Origin: Heterodera schachtii
Taxonomy: Eukaryota > Nematoda > Chromadorea > Rhabditida > Heteroderidae
Assembly (NCBI GenBank): GCA_023374025.1
Contig: SIJG01000009.1
Location: forward strand, 2,813,502 to 2,877,501
DNA: 64,000 bases
Direction: 5' to 3'
The first letter of the stretch is position 1, and the number at the start of each line of letters is the position of its first letter. The notes beneath the pieces were generated by a model. That model worked only from the letters and a program-made list of their open reading frames with translations. It did no database searches and was not told the origin of the DNA. Both the position numbers and the translations under genes were made by a program. Positions 11,883-22,177 of this stretch are shown piece after piece.

Positions 11883-14800
11883 GGCACATTGGACATTGAG
11901 GGTGTTGTTGCGATGCCGGACAACTATGTGTTCGTTGTCCACTACTTCAGCCTGGAAAACCGGCCAATTGTTGTCGATGTGTTGATCCAAAATGAACACT
12001 TTGGAGACGCATTGTTCCATTACTGTCCGTCTATGAGCGGATGCCGGACAATTGTGGTAGGAATTTTTTTTAAATAATTAACTATTTTATTCCTGATCAC
12101 TAGGTTTAAATTTTTATTTTAGAATGGCTTATGATTTTTGAAAATAAATTAAAAATAGTTTTAATTTTAAAAATTATTTTGTGATCAATATCTTGCCAAT
12201 AAATTTTTTATAAATGAGTATTTAAAAAATCTATTAATTCTTTATTTAACTAGTTTTTTTTTAATTTCTTGGTCGGCATTTTCCTTACTTTGCCCTTCTA
12301 ACGGACCTAATCTGACTAATTAGCTAATTACCATTTAAAAATCCATTTTTTTATTAGATGGACAAAACGCACTCGGGCCAACATCATTTTCGGCTGTATG
12401 ACAAATACGTGCTGATCTTCTACTCCAATCAAACCCATCAAAAATGGCCCATTTACATTGACTATCTGATGGCGGTACCGTTGGAGCCGTACACGGACAA
12501 AGTGTTGCGCCCGTTGCCATTGGATTTGGTCAACGAATTTGTGGACAAATGCTCGGACGACAATTTCCATAACCTGTACGTTTTTAATATCCAAGGATGA
12601 GATGAGGGGGGATAGAAATTTGAAAATTTTGAAAAATCAGTTAGCTTTAAGCGGTAGGGGTTATTAGTTTCATTCTTCTGCCAAAAAAAAAGAATTTGAA
12701 TATAATTTTAAGCAATAAAGTCCTGAAGAGCATGAATATAAGCTGCACAAAATGGCAATTTTTAATTACAAAAAAAAAATTCATTTTTTTTAAAAGAAAT
12801 TTCTTTTAAAAATCTCATCAACAATGGCGAAAGGTCGACCCTTTGCCTTCGATTGACGACTTTTTCTTGCTCTTTTGCTCAGCAAAATTTTTTCACAACT
12901 TTTTTGTTCAAGATAAGGGGTGGGGTTCAGGCTGTTACAAATTCCTCCCATTTTCCTTAAATTTGATTTCGGTTTCGGACGCTGGGCTATATACATATAG
13001 CAGCTCCCATGTGATTTCACTTTGAAAAATATGATTTTATAAATTATTTTCCCTAATTTTTAGTCCTTCTAACGCAAGCAAATATTGTCGTCAAAAAATC
13101 TTTTCACTGACCACCGAATTCAATGCCACGGCATTGGCATGCGACTACAACATTCGGGGTACTTTTATCATAATTTATAAATATTGATTTAAAATTCTAA
13201 TTTTTCAAATTTTTAAGAAACTTTGGACTTCCCTTGTGCCGAATATGGTGGACAATGCAAATGCAAGCCGAATGTGATTGGACGAAAATGTGATCGGTGC
13301 GCGGCCGGCTATTACAATTTCCCGGACTGCATCAGTGAGAAAATTTAAATTTTAAAAAATTGGCATTTTTCTAATATATTTATTTAATTTAAACCATAAT
13401 TATGCTTATAATGCTAACAAGGGAACATTCCGAACTGTGAGTGTTCAAATCACTTTAAAACCACTTCTATCGTATAGAGCATGGTGGATTTACTATTGTA
13501 AATTTTCGGCTTTTTTGGCTACGGCGCCAAAAATGATCAGAAAAAAGTGATCAAATAAAAATGCCAGCAAAAATATGTTAATTTGATTCATTTTTTCCTC
13601 TTGACCATTTGTCATGGGTTCAGATCCGCTGGGCAGATGGTGAATTTTTTTGAATTTTTTCAAAGTGTTATTTTACCTAGCATATTTTTATTCAGGTATT
13701 TTATTTAGTTTTATGGTTCTATTTGATAGAGAATTATTTTCTGATCATTTTAAAAAAAAGTTTGATAACCTTATCATAATTTTTGAATTTTTGAGGAATT
13801 TTTAAAAATTTTGTCATTTTTAGTGATTTTTCGAAACTTTGATCACTTTTTTCTGATCACTTTTGGCGCCGTAGCCAAAAAAGCCGAAAATTTACAATAG
13901 TAAATCCACCATGCTCTACACGATAGAAGTGGTTTTAAAGTGATTTGAACACTCACAGTTCGGAATGTTCCCTTGTAAGCTTTAATCATACATTAAAAAA
14001 GGGGGGGGGGTCGGTCAAATTTTTTGCGAAGGGGGGTCGGCCGCCGATTTTTTTTTGATGACCTTTTTTTTTGCTTTTCAAAAAACCGGTTTTTTTCGGC
14101 GCGGTTTTTCCAAAAAACTTTCGGGAACAGGGGGGCCGGCGGTGCCGATAGGCGCCGCCGGGGAAATTTGTTAACAGATTTTCACCAAAAAAGGACCAAT
14201 TTTTGTGATTTTAAGCCTTAAGGGTTTAGCTTATTTAAAATTTTGAATAACAATTTAAACCTAGTCTTATTGTATCTTCCGTCATTTATACCATTTATCG
14301 GATAACCGAGTATTATAGGCAATTAGAAATTGCCTAATTAGGGGCAATATTCGTAAATTAAGAATGCAAATGTGGGCTCAACCATCAGTGTGCCGAGAAG
14401 AATAGCCAATGTCTGGCCGGCTACTACGCGTTTACAGAGTGCCGTGAATGTGACTGTGAGCAAAGTGGCACCACCGATGACGTGTGCAAAGTTCGGACGG
14501 CACGATGCCTTTGCAAGGTGGGGAAAATTGAAATAAAAATTTAATTTATTTTAAACAAAAAAAAATTCTACACAATCTCTAAATTAGTCTAAATAATGTT
14601 TGTTGAAAAGTCTAAATTTCTGATTATATCTCCGAGAGTGGTTTGAAAAATATTGCCAATTTAATAAGGTTTTTTTTTTGATCAGCTTTATGATTTGGTC
14701 TAATCCTGTCCACATCTTTGATGTTGTTTGATCAATTCCTCAATTGGTCTAAAATTTTTAACTAATTTGTTTAAATTTAAAAAAAAAATTTATCCATTAG

Positions 14801-15342
14801 AAAAATATGATTGGCCCCCGCTGTGATCAGTACCGTCCCGGCACATTTGACCTGCGCAAGTCCGACCTTTACGGCTACTCGGAGTGTTTCTGCGTCACTG
14901 ACCGATGCCGCTCATCAAATTGGCCCATCCAAACATTGCGCATTCCGGACGAGGCGTGGAGCCTCAAAATTGGCAATAAGTGAAATTTCACGAAATTTTC
15001 AATAAAAAAAATTCGTACAGAAATTTCTAAATTATGTTCAAAAGGTCGTCAACAAATGGCACTATTTTGATGGAAGATGGTCGAATTGTGTACGCACCCG
15101 AAGAGTTGCCAATGGAAGTGACCTTCGAGGCACGCCTTCAGCCTGGAATGGACGTAAATTTTTAGATGAAATAAATAAAAAATAAATATATTTAAAAAAT
15201 CAATTTAATATCCATCAGAAAAGATTTATACAAATAATAAAAATATTTAATTAAGTACACACGCATGTACGGACTGCATTTGTCTTATGTCATCTCCAGC
15301 TTCCCAAACTCGGACCGTCCCAAAACATTCTCACAACCTGAC
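11883..15342 (+). CDS. laminin alpha-chain fragment (LE repeats and laminin-IV region)
   Basis: Eight exons, 11883-12056, 12358-12575, 13064-13158, 13218-13334, 14363-14517, 14801-14979, 15045-15153 and 15256-15342, join in one frame with canonical borders. They encode the middle of a laminin alpha short arm: VVHYFSLENRPIVVDV and YCPSMSGCR, then YIDYLMAVPLEPYT, ATALACDYNI, GGQCKCKPNVIGRKCDRC, AAGYYNFPDC (LE modules), LAGYYAFTECRECDC, IGPRCDQYRPGTFDL and ECFCVTDRCRSS (entry to laminin IV), then MYGLHLSYVISSFPN. Laminin alpha is a secreted basement-membrane subunit of well over 2,500 residues. Here the N-terminal LN domain, the coiled coil and the LG domains are absent. The left end abuts the minisatellite, and coding stops inside the laminin-IV domain after QPD. 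The exons show no stop codons, so loss is recent or the rest lies elsewhere. One LE module (14363-14517) lacks several usual cysteines. Confidence 0.85.
13418..13975. mobile_element. 558-bp MITE in a laminin intron, TAA target duplication
   Basis: The ends CAAGGGAACATTCC... and ...GGAATGTTCCCTTG are inverted, and arms of about 135 bp match with few differences (13418-13553 against 13839-13975). It is flanked by TAA at 13415-13417 and 13976-13978. A 3-bp TAA duplication is typical of PIF/Harbinger-type elements. No transposase inside. It sits in the intron between laminin exons 4 and 5. Confidence 0.8.
13979..14360. repeat. GC-rich palindrome unit with flanking repeat text
   Basis: G-rich start, then the hairpin palindrome at 14136-14161 and the GTTAACAGATTTTCACC motif at 14170-14186, as in other copies in the window. 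It lies inside the same laminin intron as the preceding MITE. Confidence 0.6.
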
Positions 15343-15947
15343 GTACGATTTGTATGCCTTAAATAAAAATCAAAATTTTATTAGATTTAAAACCAATTTA
15401 TCTGTTTTTTTTATTTTTCAATAACCTATTTGGCGTTTTCATAAAAGTTTTAAGAAAATTTTTGAAAAAGCCGTTCAAAATTTGACCACCATTTTTTATG
15501 TCAAATATTTTTTGAAAAAAAATTGCTTGAAACCCCGGTTAAAACTCAAAAATGGCTAAATTGTTATTTTTGCACAAAATCGCTACATATCCCTGTTTTT
15601 TGCCTCTTCGAAAAAATCTTCCAAATTTTTTTTCCGGCTACCGGCCTGGTTACAGTGGTAAAATGGGTTCTGGATTGGAAAAAGCATAGCCACAATTAAC
15701 CACAGTAACGCAGAAGCAATAAAGCAAATATGCTTAAAATGATCCATATAAAGCACCATCATTTTTTTAAATTTAATTGTCAATAAATAATTTTTAAGTT
15801 TGTTGGCAATGCACTATACATCTTTTTATTGTTTGCTGCTTTCCGCAAAAACCTAGTAAGCAATAATCCTGAATGTTTTAATGTTTTTTATATCAAATTA
15901 TTAAAAAGGGCTTTTCTAAAAGTTTTGTTCCACAAATTTTTGTTTAG

Positions 15948-16975
15948 TTTGCTTTCTTCGTGTTGCTGCTGTTGTTCAACAGCAATTACACTTTGGCCAC
16001 CGATGTCGCCGATACCTCCGATATTGACTCGTCGGTGGTCTTATGTTTTATTGATGAACACTCTGTCCCACCGGTTCGAAAATGTACTTCAACAACAAAC
16101 GGAGTGACTACAACCACCATTACTCCTCTTACAACAACAAAAGAATTGACAACAATTACTCCTTTAACAACAACAACAGCAAGGCCAAAGGAGCCAAAGA
16201 AAGAGCAAATGGACATCATCCGAGATCAATTGGCCTATTTGGCACTTACGTTTTTGTGCGGCATTCCAGCATTTGTGATCACCTTCTGGTAGGATAGCAG
16301 CTTTTTCAAAGGGACTGGGTTTTTGGCGATTCCGTTGAAAAATTTCTTCGACAATTTTTGTTGCAAAAAAAAAAAAATTAAAAACAAAATTTTTGTTATT
16401 GTATCCTTGAAATTACGTTTTTTATGATTTTTTGACATTGATGTCAGCACTAAATCTGTTTTTTGTTTTAAAGCTTTCATATGTTCGTTGTGAGTTACGG
16501 TTACTTGCGTATTATTTTTTAAAACCTAACGGCAAGACCCGGAAAAATGCTCATTTTTAACTATTTTCCCATAAAATCACTCGCCTTTTTTAGCAACCCA
16601 TTCTCTCGCCCGACAAAACTGCACAAACGTTTTCCATTAATGGAAAAACAGCAAAAAGTGACGCCGCCAATTGGCACTGACAATAAGCAAAACGGGTGCT
16701 TTGGCATTGAAAAGTGCGATGAAAATGCCAACGCTTCGTCTTCCGCCGCTTCTTTCATTACTGCTTCATCAAATTCAAATCAAAATGGAGATAAAAGCCT
16801 TGCAAATGAAGTTGTTGCTGTTGAAAATGAAGCTGGTGCCGGTGATGACCACAGCGATTATTTGGACAGTTTTGGCAAAGCGTGGAAATGGCTAATGCAC
16901 TTTGACGTGGGGGAATGCACAACGGATGAGCAGCGGGCACTGATTCGCGACTTTTGCAATGAGGTCGTCCATTGA
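15948..16975 (+). CDS. Thr-rich single-pass membrane protein (model uncertain)
   Basis: After a TTTAG acceptor the frame from 15948 gives a hydrophobic leader (FAFFVLLLLFNSNYTLA), the motif VVLCFIDEH, a Thr-rich stalk (TTTTITPLTTTKE ... TPLTTTTARP), a basic/acidic stretch and a membrane helix YLALTFLCGIPAFVITF, ending at a donor near 16289. A second open frame, 16547-16975 (or from an acceptor near 16594), encodes a Ser/Asn/Glu-rich tail ending DYLDSFGKAWKWLMHFDVGE and a short C-terminus, and could be its cytoplasmic part. How the two are joined is not certain, and the Met exon is not identified. The LCFID motif, S/T-rich stalk and membrane helix order is repeated in the gene at 22.2-25.2 kb, so the two may be paralogues. 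Function unknown. Confidence 0.5.
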
Positions 16976-17816
16976 AATAACGCAAAATTTGGCACCGAAA
17001 ATTGGATATTGGCCAAATTTTGTGCCATAATCAGCTTCCTTTAACTTACAAAATTAGTTATACCTTTTGAAAGCTCTAAGGTATAGGATATTCTGACCAA
17101 AAAGCAAAAAAGAAAGGAGTTACTGTACTAAAAGTTACTGTACTCCGTCTCTCTCTTCGCGGGGGACGCAATTTGTTGACTGACGCGATTTTACTGTGTA
17201 TATTTTCATTCCTTCAGCCATTTTATTTTGCAAAACAAAAAATCGTTTTTTTTTGAAATAATGATAATTAATAATGCCCGGCGGGAACGGTATTCCTGTG
17301 GAAAAAAGACGGGAATCCCCATTCCGTTTTTTTTTTCGTTTTTTTTCCGTTTCCTTTCCCGAAATATTTTTTACCGGGTGCTAAAAATTAGGAAATAGTG
17401 GATTTTGCTTCCCTATTGCAGCTTTTAATGTTTCTATTCAAAAGTGAATTTGAAATAAAAAATGCTCCTCCCTTTGGATTTCGACTCCTACCCTAAAAAG
17501 TTCCGAAATATTTAAAACTTTAATAATGTTAAAAATATAAAACTTTATTGAATATTGTTTTATTTTTCGTATATTTTTTATCGAAAAGCGATGGTCCATA
17601 ACCAAAAACAATTTCGGTGGTGAAGGCAGTAATTCCCACAACATCCCCACTCGGTTATGGCCCTTCAAATAAAAAACATTTTTATATGACTAAAGGAATG
17701 GAGGAACATAACTCATCAGAAGCATTTCAGCATGGGGTGCAATTAATTTTAATTTTTCTTGTATTGACGTTTCGTCCTGCCCTGATTTTTGGGAGGCCAT
17801 AACTTTTTTTTTTCAG
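16976..17816. other. intergenic stretch
   Basis: No gene recognised. AT-rich with short T runs, plus a small GC-containing repeat around 17275-17375 (CCGGCGGGAACGG, then CGTTTTTTTTCCG). Confidence 0.4.
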
Positions 17817-18285
17817 TATGGGCTTAGCCGATCAACCATCATACGGAATTCCGACGGCACTTTGCGTGTTTACTCCATGGACTGCAATCGGTCGGTGATG
17901 GAATATTAAGGCTTTTCATTGCTTCGTTTATTCCGCAGATTCTGCTTACATTTATTGGGAAATGGTTTTTTGAAATTGAAGCTTTCATGGCCGGACCCCT
18001 TCGCAAAATTGGCCGCTGACCCCCCCCCCCCCCCCCCATTTTAAAATGTATGATCATAGCACGTATTCCTTAATTTATTTGTGTCATTTTTTCAGTGTTA
18101 AATGCCCTTTCTGTGCCGTTTATGTGGTCGAACGTGGTGCCGTTTTCGTTCGCGGTTTTCACGACCATTCGATTGTGGAGAAGAAGCAAATGCGGCAGAA
18201 AAAAGGAATGTTCTTCAAAACAGTTTGGACCAAAATGAAAGCGCCTGGCAAAGCAAAAGCCGTCGAGCCGACAGCAGAAAAGTGA
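17817..18285 (+). CDS. FLYWCH-type zinc-finger protein, fragment
   Basis: Two exons, 17817-17890 and 18096-18285, join in phase: YGLSRSTIIRNSDGTLRVYS then MDCNR, VKCPFCAVYVVERGAVFVRG and FHDHS, a basic tail and a TGA stop. The spacing of two Cys and an H-D-H pair around a beta-rich core is that of FLYWCH/WRKY-like fingers, which bind DNA and are common in nematode regulators and in MULE transposases such as the one at 5.1-5.36 kb. No Met exon was found. It may be the end of a larger gene or a domesticated transposase piece. Confidence 0.5.
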
Positions 18286-18363
18286 ATCAAAATAACAATA
18301 ATAATAAAAATTAGTAAATAATAAATAAATATAAATGAGCAATTCGCTTTATCGTTAGTTTTG

Positions 18364-18720
18364 GGACCGGCTCAGTTGGGCCCCGGCGGATAACTTTTTT
18401 CTTTATCAACCAAAGCCAACATTCTTGGTATTATTCGAAAGCCCTAAGTGTGCTCTATTAGCCTGCACAATTTTGAAAAATTTGGTTAAGGTTCAAAAAA
18501 GTTATGGCCAGAAGAATTCAAAAAACCAAATTTTCCAACTTTTGTCCATAAATTTGTTCAAAATTGACGAAATTTTTTGGAACTTAGCAGGCTATTAGGC
18601 ATCTGAAGAGCTCTCGAATGATACCAAGTTGTTAGATTTGGTTGACAAAGAAAAAAGTTATTGTCCAAAAACATGCTGGGGCCCAAACGTGCCGGGGCCC
18701 AACCGAGGTAGACCGTTAGT
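18364..18720. repeat. fold-back repeat with GGGCCC-rich ends
   Basis: The ends CTCAGTTGGGCCCC... and ...GGGGCCCAACCGAGGT are inverted, with further arm similarity (AAGTTAT, ACCAAATCCAAC-like). The same family recurs at 36728-37105. Target duplication not resolved. Confidence 0.55.
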
Positions 18721-18840
18721 TTTTGTTATTTATTACGTCTTACTTTTATCGATTGCTCAATTAAAGACCAAATTTCTAAAAATGTTTTTTCTTTATTATT
18801 TTCCGCGCTTGGTGCTTATTGGTCTTATTTTTGTACAACA

Positions 18841-19749
18841 ATTCCCCCTCCCACGTTCAGCAGCCTTCCACCGTTTTCTGCTAATTCACCAACAACAAAT
18901 GCGGCTGATCAACCTTGTTCTTCTCACAATTTGGACATTGAAAGAGGCGAAGGAAATGACGACAAAAAGCAAGCCAATTCCGCCTACCTTCCGCCGACGT
19001 TATTCCAAGCGATCAAAAACGGCGACATTTGGACCATTTCGAAGTCTTTGGACGGCGGCACGGATGTGAACGCCAAGTCCAACGGCAACAATTTATTGCA
19101 AATGGCAGTGATGACGGGAACCATTGAACTTGTTGAGGTAAACTCATCGTAGAAAAATTGTTTTTTATTCCAAATCAAAGTTTTTCAAAACAAATATTTT
19201 TGTGATCCTTATTTGAAATTTTAAAATCAAACTGAGGGCGCATATTTCAAAAAAACTAACGTCGAATTGACTGAAATTCACTATAAAATTTTTTTTTCTA
19301 AATCAGCCCAATGCAAAACTTAGATACACACTCAAATTTTTTTGTACAGCAACACATTTTCTGACGCTGTGTTGCATTTGAATTTGATTTTTTTGAATTA
19401 AAATTTACAGAATGGTCTCCAAATTTTATATTTTCTTACCAAAATCTGGGATCACAACGAAAAATGGCTATTTCGGGGTTGGGGTTGCAACCTTAATTTA
19501 AGATATTGAAATTTTTACGAAAATTTTTAAATCTTCTTTCTAAAAATCCATAGAATTTGGAAGCGAAATCACATTGTAGTTTCATTGAATTTTCAGCTTC
19601 TGCTCAACCGCGGTGCGGATGTTAACGAGACAAACGACGAGGGCAAAAGCGCAGTGCAAATTGCGCAAGACTTGCATGCGGAAACGCCGGACGAGAAAAA
19701 CAAAAAGAAATATGAACGGATGATAAAGATGTTGAAGAAGAAGAAATGA
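18841..19749 (+). CDS. ankyrin-repeat protein, C-terminal part
   Basis: The frame open through 19137 joins exon 19597-19749 in phase 0 and ends in TGA. It encodes PPTLFQAIKNGDIWTISKSL then DGGTDVNAKSNGNNLLQMAV, MTGTIELVE | LLLNRGADVNETNDEGKSAV and QIAQDLH, that is two to three ankyrin repeats, then a basic tail rich in Lys. Ankyrin repeats bind proteins; the partner is unknown. No in-frame ATG lies between a stop at 18709 and the repeats, so the start is in an upstream exon. The region before the repeats is Ser/Pro/Asn-rich and hydrophobic further up (LLFSALGAYW), possibly a signal peptide. A paralogue with an identical-length second exon (153 nt) is a pseudogene at 42.9-44.5 kb. Confidence 0.75.
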
Positions 19750-20611
19750 GGAGAAACGGTGATCAAAAAAAAAAATTATATTTTTTTATTAAAAATTATG
19801 AAATATTTAAATAAATATGACCAAATATTGAAAAAAGTCCGAAATATTAAGAAAAATAAAAAAACTTTGTGGTGCAAAATAATTGAGAAAGAATTTCTAA
19901 AAACTGATTCTCTAAAGTACTTTTTTTCAATTGGTCAACAAAAATGAATAGGATTCGGCCTAAAAGTGTCATTATTAAAAAAAGCTATAATTTTCATTTA
20001 CTCTTTTATAGGTTTTCTTTCTTAGGCGCTGAAAACGGTAGAATAAAAGAGTGAGCAAAGTATTTAAACCATTTAAAAATGCTGAAAAATAAACAAAAAA
20101 ATTTAGGACAATCTAAAAATTCAGTCATTTTTGATTTTTCAGATAGGTAGCCTCAAATTCAGGACAAATTTGAAAAACCAGGACACTTGGGCACCCTGTT
20201 GTAAATCAATATACCCGTACTTAGAACACGAGTTTTTTGTGCCGTGATCGGCTTATTGGCACTTTTACCAAGCAATGGTATGTAATCATTATTAGCTGCT
20301 TCTTATTTTATTGGCATTTACTTTGCTTCACGTTAAATTTTATTTAGTTTGCCAGTTTTACTTTTCGCCTGTTTATGCTGTTTCCTAATTTGACTCTTTT
20401 TTATGTTTTTGGCCAAGTTTAAACCCTGTCCTTATTTTGCTTTACCAATTAACATATCCTTTCATTTTTGCGTACATTTTCACGTGTTTTTGTCAGGCTT
20501 TTCGTTCGTTTGCCGTGCCTTTTCCGGTACTAATTTGGATTGTATCCCCCTTTTGGGTCGAAATTTTTCAAAATTTCTTTTTTTATTTTTATTGTCACAA
20601 TTGCTTTAAAG
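19750..20611. other. intergenic stretch
   Basis: No gene recognised. Around 20140-20202 there is a possible end of a repeat related to the 41.9-kb element (GGACACTTGGGCACCCTG). Confidence 0.35.
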
Positions 20612-21399
20612 TAGAGTCCGGTAAAAAAAAATTTCCGGGAGCGGGAGCGGGATCGGGAATTCAAAATTTTCCGGGAGCGGGATCGGGAGTTCAAAGTTTT
20701 CCGGGAGCGGGATCGGGAATCCCGTGAAAATCCCGCTCCCGTTAAAATCCCGCCCATTTTTAACGGGAGTCCCGGGCGGGAGCGGGAGTAATTCGAAATT
20801 TAACTAAAAACTCACAAAAATATTTTTAATGCACAAATTTCAAGGACAATCAATTTATTAAATTAAAAATATATAGAAAAATTTAGTAAGGAGAAATTTG
20901 AAATAAAAAAATCTTATTTTTGAGTCGAAATCAGAAAATTTTTCAAATTTCTTAAATAAATTATTTTTTATAGTTTATTCGAATAAAAAATTTATTAACT
21001 TTATATTTTTGACTCCTTTTATTAATTACAAAACTTTTTGCGGTGTATTTCTTGAAAAAACTTTTGGTGACCAAGGAGGAGGAGGGAGGCCGGCGGTGCC
21101 GGTAGGCGCCGCCGGGAAATTTTTTTTGAAATTTTGGCTATATATTTAACAAATTTTCAATGAAAAACATTATTTTTACCAAAAAAACTCAATTCTTACC
21201 AGTGCATTTTTACTCCCGTTTTTGAGTAAAAATTTCTGGGAGCGGGATCGGGAGTTCAAAATTTTCCGGGACGGGAGTTCCGAACGGGAATCCCGTAAAA
21301 ATCCCGCTCCCGTTAAAAATCCCGTTCACCGAAAAAAGCGGGAGTCGTGAGCGGGAATCCCGTAAAATCCCGCGGGAGTCCCGATCCCGCCGGACTCTA
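20612..21399. mobile_element. hAT-like MITE, TAGAGTCCGG ends, 8-bp target duplication
   Basis: Ends TAGAGTCCGG and CCGGACTCTA, flanked by CTTTAAAG at 20604-20611 and 21400-21407. Both subterminal zones are arrays of GGGAGCGGGATCGGGA-type units in opposite orientation. The middle holds the GC-rich palindrome at 21090-21115. No open frame. The 8-bp duplication itself is palindromic, which slightly weakens it as evidence. Confidence 0.8.
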
Positions 21400-21407
21400 C
21401 TTTAAAG

Positions 21408-22177
21408 TGACAAATTAAATAGTGATTTATGTTTTATTGGGTACTATTCTGCGATATGTGGAATCTATGCGTGCCAAATCTTTTTTTGTGTTCCCCTTCG
21501 AACTTTTTAAGCGTTTGCATTGGTCTAAAAACAATTATGACAATACAAAAAAAATTTTGAAAAATTTCAACCCAGAAGGGGGATACAAACCCAATTAGTA
21601 CCCCTTTTCCTTCCCTTCTTTTTCGTGCCGTTTTTCATTTCAGGCCTTTAAAAAATACCGTATCTCTGCGGTTTGATCAACCATATTTCCTATTTGCGTA
21701 CCGCTCCTTGCCACGTTTGATTAGTATCAGAATCATGAAAATAATTAAAAATAAAACTTTAATTTAAAAAACAAATTAGGTGTCAGAACTCGGAATTTCG
21801 GAAAGAATTTTTTTTAATTTCAAAAAATGTTCTCGCTTTATTAAAATTCAAAAAGGTTTAAAAACAAACACAAAACTGGCTGGATTTTTCATTAATATTT
21901 AATTCGAAATTTAACATTTGAATAAAGCATCTGCTCATATCAAAGCCAATTTATGAATTCATTTGCATAATTTTTCATTTTTAATCATTGACGATGTGGT
22001 GGAATAGCATAACAGCACAACCAAATTTTATTTTGTCTTTTTAGTCATTTATTAACTTTTTTTTTTGTTTGTCCTTCTCTCACTCTTTATTTTCAATTTC
22101 ATCCATAAATTTTAGTTCAATTGCACTTGTAATTTTGAAGATAAATTTTATTATTTTTTATTTATTAAAATTTTTAG
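21408..22177. other. AT-rich stretch upstream of the membrane-protein gene
   Basis: No gene recognised; a missing 5' exon of the next gene may lie here. Confidence 0.3.

Noticed and set aside
13427..13470. Apparent LE-like peptide GNIPNCECSNHF in the laminin gene
   Set aside because: It lies inside the left arm of the MITE and is repeated inverted in the right arm, so it is not a laminin exon.
15829..16107. Open frame with poly-Cys
   Set aside because: It is the +1 shadow of the Thr-rich membrane protein; the Thr-rich frame has the leader, the LCFID motif shared with the 22-kb gene, and the membrane helix.
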